A stretch of 64,000 bases of DNA from contig NZ_JAMFMA010000001.1 in assembly GCF_023502425.1 (NCBI RefSeq), positions 372,001-436,000 on the forward strand. The letters run 5' to 3'. The notes below the pieces were generated by a model. That model had not been told where the DNA came from and made no database searches. It saw only the letters and a program-made list of their open reading frames with translations. Made by a program: the position numbers and the translations under genes. This document shows, piece after piece, positions 61,543-64,000 of this stretch (its first letter is position 1; the number at the start of each line of letters is the position of its first letter). Source of the stretch: Flagellimonas spongiicola. Lineage in GTDB: Bacteria > Bacteroidota > Bacteroidia > Flavobacteriales > Flavobacteriaceae.

Positions 61543-62712
61543 TTATGCCTTAGTAAACTTCAATAGGTATACGTAGCGAATGGCCAAAGTCAAAAGTAAA
61601 GGAATCAGTACAGGAGAAAAAATCTGAACGCCGATTAACCAAATCAATAACATTATCCCCATACAAACCAATGCGGCTATTAGATATTTTTCAAACCATT
61701 TTGGAACTTGCTGAGGGAAAACAAAGACGTAAACTACGGCCAGATTCGTGGGCAAGGCCCATAAAATATTGAAATTCCAAGGAGTGGAGGTATGGTCCGT
61801 GGCAACCCAAAGTATGAACAGAAAAAGGCCAATCAATCCAGTGATGGAGAAAAGTGCTAGGTCCAACCAACGACTACGGGCACTATGCTTAATGTCCAAA
61901 TAAGTAACTACTGCGGTGAACAAAAGAAGAACTATGAACCAAAATAATGGGGATAATGGAAAAAAGGAAGTTTGTTTGATTTCATTGTAATCCAAAATGG
62001 TGCGTTCACGCGCCAACAAAGGTTTCCCATCTTTAGTTGTGTTTCTTATCTGCCGCATGGCATAATAGGGTAGAAACATGTGTTCTTCTACAGTAGCTTT
62101 TCGGTCCACCACAGAGCCAAAGGCCACATCAATTCCAAAACTGGCCCAGGAGTTCAATTTCAGATTTTGACGTACCAATTGCCTGAAGGTATAGCGTTGG
62201 TCAAGATAACTGCCATCAAATACAATTTCATCACCAAATTGGTCCTTTAGAATAGTACCTGTAATGCTGGAACAGTTATTAAGCAGCGGGTCATATAGGT
62301 AATCACGGTTTTCAGGAAGAAAATTGGTTTCAAAAAAGTTCAGTAGTTGGTTTTTTTCATCCAAAGTAAGGTCAAGGATTTGTTCTTTAACCCATCTCTT
62401 TTCCAATTCGTATTCAAACAAAAACCGCTCAAAACTCCTTCGGGACAAGGAATAGATCAATCTACCTTTTACAAAATTCAAATAGAAATTGGGTCTGTTG
62501 AAATCAAAGGTTCCATAATTGTAGACTACATCAATACCCAAAACAGAGTCCTGAACCCGAAACGCACTGTGCCCAAAAGCGTAATACAGTTCGTCTCCAG
62601 CAGCGCAGGTCAAAAGGCTAATTTGAGATTTTTCTGAAAGTTTAGGTATTTGAGCATGGAGCTGTTTTCCAACTAAAATCAAACAAACAAGAAGAATGAA
62701 TTTTTGCTTCAT
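61543..62712 (-). CDS. DUF4105-family (Lnb-like) membrane protein
   Basis: 389 residues. A signal peptide (about 1-20) is followed by the DUF4105 domain (about 28-250): CAAGDELYYAFGHSAFRV and LLNNCSSITGTILKDQ carry the Cys and His residues expected for a cysteine-peptidase-like (NlpC-like or Lnb N-terminal) catalytic fold. The C-terminal part has four membrane helices (about 265-385). Likely a periplasmic-facing hydrolase anchored in the membrane. First gene of the operon leading to the adenosyltransferase, divergent from pssA. Confidence 0.88.
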   Translation of the reverse strand: MKQKFILLVCLILVGKQLHAQIPKLSEKSQISLLTCAAGDELYYAFGHSAFRVQDSVLGIDVVYNYGTFDFNRPNFYLNFVKGRLIYSLSRRSFERFLFEYELEKRWVKEQILDLTLDEKNQLLNFFETNFLPENRDYLYDPLLNNCSSITGTILKDQFGDEIVFDGSYLDQRYTFRQLVRQNLKLNSWASFGIDVAFGSVVDRKATVEEHMFLPYYAMRQIRNTTKDGKPLLARERTILDYNEIKQTSFFPLSPLFWFIVLLLFTAVVTYLDIKHSARSRWLDLALFSITGLIGLFLFILWVATDHTSTPWNFNILWALPTNLAVVYVFVFPQQVPKWFEKYLIAALVCMGIMLLIWLIGVQIFSPVLIPLLLTLAIRYVYLLKFTKA

Positions 62713-62789
62713 AATGATACGATCACGGCAAATATCAGAATAAATAAGACAAGGTAATCACATTAAACCAGCGAGACTGATTTTTAGCT

Positions 62790-62797
62790 TATTTTTA
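62790..62797 (+). promoter_or_regulatory. Near-consensus -7 element for pssA
   Basis: TATTTTTA differs from TAnnTTTG at the last base and lies 15 bases before ATG 62813. Confidence 0.35.
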
Positions 62798-62812
62798 CGA
62801 AAACCGAAACCT

Positions 62813-63553
62813 ATGAGGTCTTACATTCCCAATTTTTTAACCCTATTGAACCTGTTTAGCGGTTGTATTGCTGTTGTTTTTGCTGTTATGAACCAACTTG
62901 ATATGGCGGCATTATTTGTTGTATTGGGGATTGTTTTCGATTTTTTTGATGGTTTTGCCGCAAGGGTTCTGAAAGTTCAAAGTGAATTAGGTGTTCAGTT
63001 GGATTCATTGGCGGATATGGTGACCAGTGGCTTGGTGCCAGGTATTGTGTTGTTCCAATTGTTGGCAATGAGTCAAGGTTCCGCTTGGGTGGGAGGTACA
63101 GGAGTTGCTGAAAGTTCACAGTGGTGTGGGTGGAAATTCCCGCCTATAGCATTGTTGGGTTTTATTGTCACGCTTTCTTCTGCGTGCAGATTGGCTAAAT
63201 TCAATATTGATGAGAACCAAGTCACATCCTTTATAGGTCTTCCTACGCCAGCAAATGCGCTAATGGTTTTGTCCTTGCCATTGATTTTGATTTTCCATCA
63301 AAATGATTTTTTAAATGGAATTATCCTTAACCAATGGTTTTTGATAGGATTTACCTTGGTAAGTGCATACCTGCTCAATGCCAAAATTCATTTGTTTGCC
63401 CTTAAGTTCAAAAGCTGGTCATTTAATGACAATGCAATACGATATCTTTTTTTGATTGGTAGTCTTGTGTTGTTGATTACGCTTCGTTTTATGGCAATAC
63501 CAGTAATAATAGTACTTTATATATTCTTGTCTTTGCTGATGAAAAAAGAATAG
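62813..63553 (+). CDS. pssA: CDP-diacylglycerol-serine O-phosphatidyltransferase
   Basis: Makes phosphatidylserine, the precursor of phosphatidylethanolamine. 246 residues with about eight membrane helices. The CDP-alcohol phosphotransferase signature DG-x2-AR-x8-G-x3-D-x3-D is present as FDGFAARVLKVQSELGVQLDSLAD (about 44-67). The start (MRSYIPNFLTLLNLFSG) is typical. The following PH-domain gene begins 1 base after the stop, so they are co-transcribed. Confidence 0.93.
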   Translation: MRSYIPNFLTLLNLFSGCIAVVFAVMNQLDMAALFVVLGIVFDFFDGFAARVLKVQSELGVQLDSLADMVTSGLVPGIVLFQLLAMSQGSAWVGGTGVAESSQWCGWKFPPIALLGFIVTLSSACRLAKFNIDENQVTSFIGLPTPANALMVLSLPLILIFHQNDFLNGIILNQWFLIGFTLVSAYLLNAKIHLFALKFKSWSFNDNAIRYLFLIGSLVLLITLRFMAIPVIIVLYIFLSLLMKKE

Positions 63554-63554
63554 C

Positions 63555-63971
63555 ATGACCAAACGGATAATTTACAAATCAAAAGTAGGGGCAGGGTTAT
63601 TGCTATTCGTGCTAATCGTATTCGCTCTTGGGACATATTGGTTACTGTTGGATTGGAATTGGGTTGGCGGAACGATTCATTTTGGTACGCTAATTCTGAT
63701 CCTTTATCTGTTTTATTCCATTTCCTATGAATTCAAAGAGAAGGATCTACTGATAAATTATGGCGTATTTTATCAGAAAAAAATCAAGATAACTTCAATC
63801 CAAAGTATTAAAGAAACGCGAAACCCAATTAGTTCGCCTGCAGCTTCTTTAGATCGATTGGAATTAGGTTACAAGGATGGTATAATTCTGGTTTCGCCTA
63901 AAGACAAAGCCGGATTTATAGCACATATCAAAACCGAAGTACCTGATGTCAAGGTAGAAATGAGATCCTGA
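63555..63971 (+). CDS. Small membrane protein with bacterial PH-like domain
   Basis: 138 residues: two membrane helices (about 12-32 and 40-58) then a soluble PH-like region (about 60-135, with KEKDLLINYGVFYQKKIKI and ISSPAASLDRLELGYKDGIILVSPKDK). This resembles bacterial PH/DUF304-type membrane proteins, which may bind lipid or regulate membrane enzymes. Starts 1 base after pssA; a lipid-related role is inferred from that. The window ends 29 bases later with no terminator visible. Confidence 0.75.
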   Translation: MTKRIIYKSKVGAGLLLFVLIVFALGTYWLLLDWNWVGGTIHFGTLILILYLFYSISYEFKEKDLLINYGVFYQKKIKITSIQSIKETRNPISSPAASLDRLELGYKDGIILVSPKDKAGFIAHIKTEVPDVKVEMRS

Positions 63972-64000
63972 TCAGATTTAGAAATCCAATTTCTTTTTCC

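Overview
The window looks like chromosomal core sequence from a marine-type member of the Bacteroidota, family Flavobacteriaceae. Supporting signs are the low GC content, frequent TAnnTTTG promoter elements, absence of clear Shine-Dalgarno motifs, two proteins with type B type IX secretion C-termini, families largely confined to this group (DUF5606, DUF6686-like, HTTM next to imelysin), and a long SecA with the Bacteroidota insertion. I saw no rRNA, tRNA, CRISPR array, prophage or insertion sequence. The genus cannot be fixed from the sequence alone.

Layout. 1-5300: an iron/haem operon (imelysin tail, HTTM carboxylase-like membrane protein, TonB receptor, CxxCH haem-binding protein, four-helix membrane protein). 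5300-14950: housekeeping genes (guaB, thioredoxin, lysA, LON-domain protein, sucC, TerB-like protein, Hsp20, uvrB). 15000-19500: two tandem type IX secreted proteins. 19500-27100: an ABC exporter, a protein with kinase-like motifs, a YejK-like nucleoid protein, a pRiA4b-like protein, ctaA, cca and a TsaC/Sua5 homologue. 27100-29650: three glycosyltransferases. 29900-38800: dapD, ruvX, def, DUF5606, a lipoprotein hexosaminidase with an SGNH hydrolase, mazG, a sulfatase lipoprotein and a MATE pump. 38780-42850: PAP2 phosphatase, ArnT-like glycosyltransferase, YbhN-like membrane protein and a polyprenyl-phosphate glycosyltransferase, a likely lipid-linked glycosylation set. 42850-48200: meaB, an ECF sigma operon, msrA and a metallo-hydrolase. 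48200-49060: a regulatory-looking gap, a small basic secreted peptide and two tiny related membrane proteins, the second antisense to the end of the next gene. 48960-54350: amidohydrolase, M14 peptidase, sensor kinase. 54480-61520: secA, DUF2795, cobalamin adenosyltransferase, a 49-residue membrane protein, a methyltransferase relic and a Uup-type ABC-F protein. 61540-64000: a DUF4105 protein, pssA and a PH-domain protein.

Links between genes: meaB and the cobalamin adenosyltransferase both serve B12-dependent methylmalonyl-CoA mutase, which is not in the window. lysA and dapD belong to the diaminopimelate/lysine pathway. The 39-42.8 kb genes probably make and use a polyprenyl-phosphate sugar. 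The first operon is probably for iron or haem acquisition.

The least explained parts are the small-protein cluster at 48.2-49.1 kb, the kinase-like protein at 21.3 kb, the HTTM protein in the iron operon, the reduced methyltransferase at 59.1 kb, and several perfect inverted repeats at or near predicted transcription starts. All assignments come from reading the sequence and remembered family features; no search was run.
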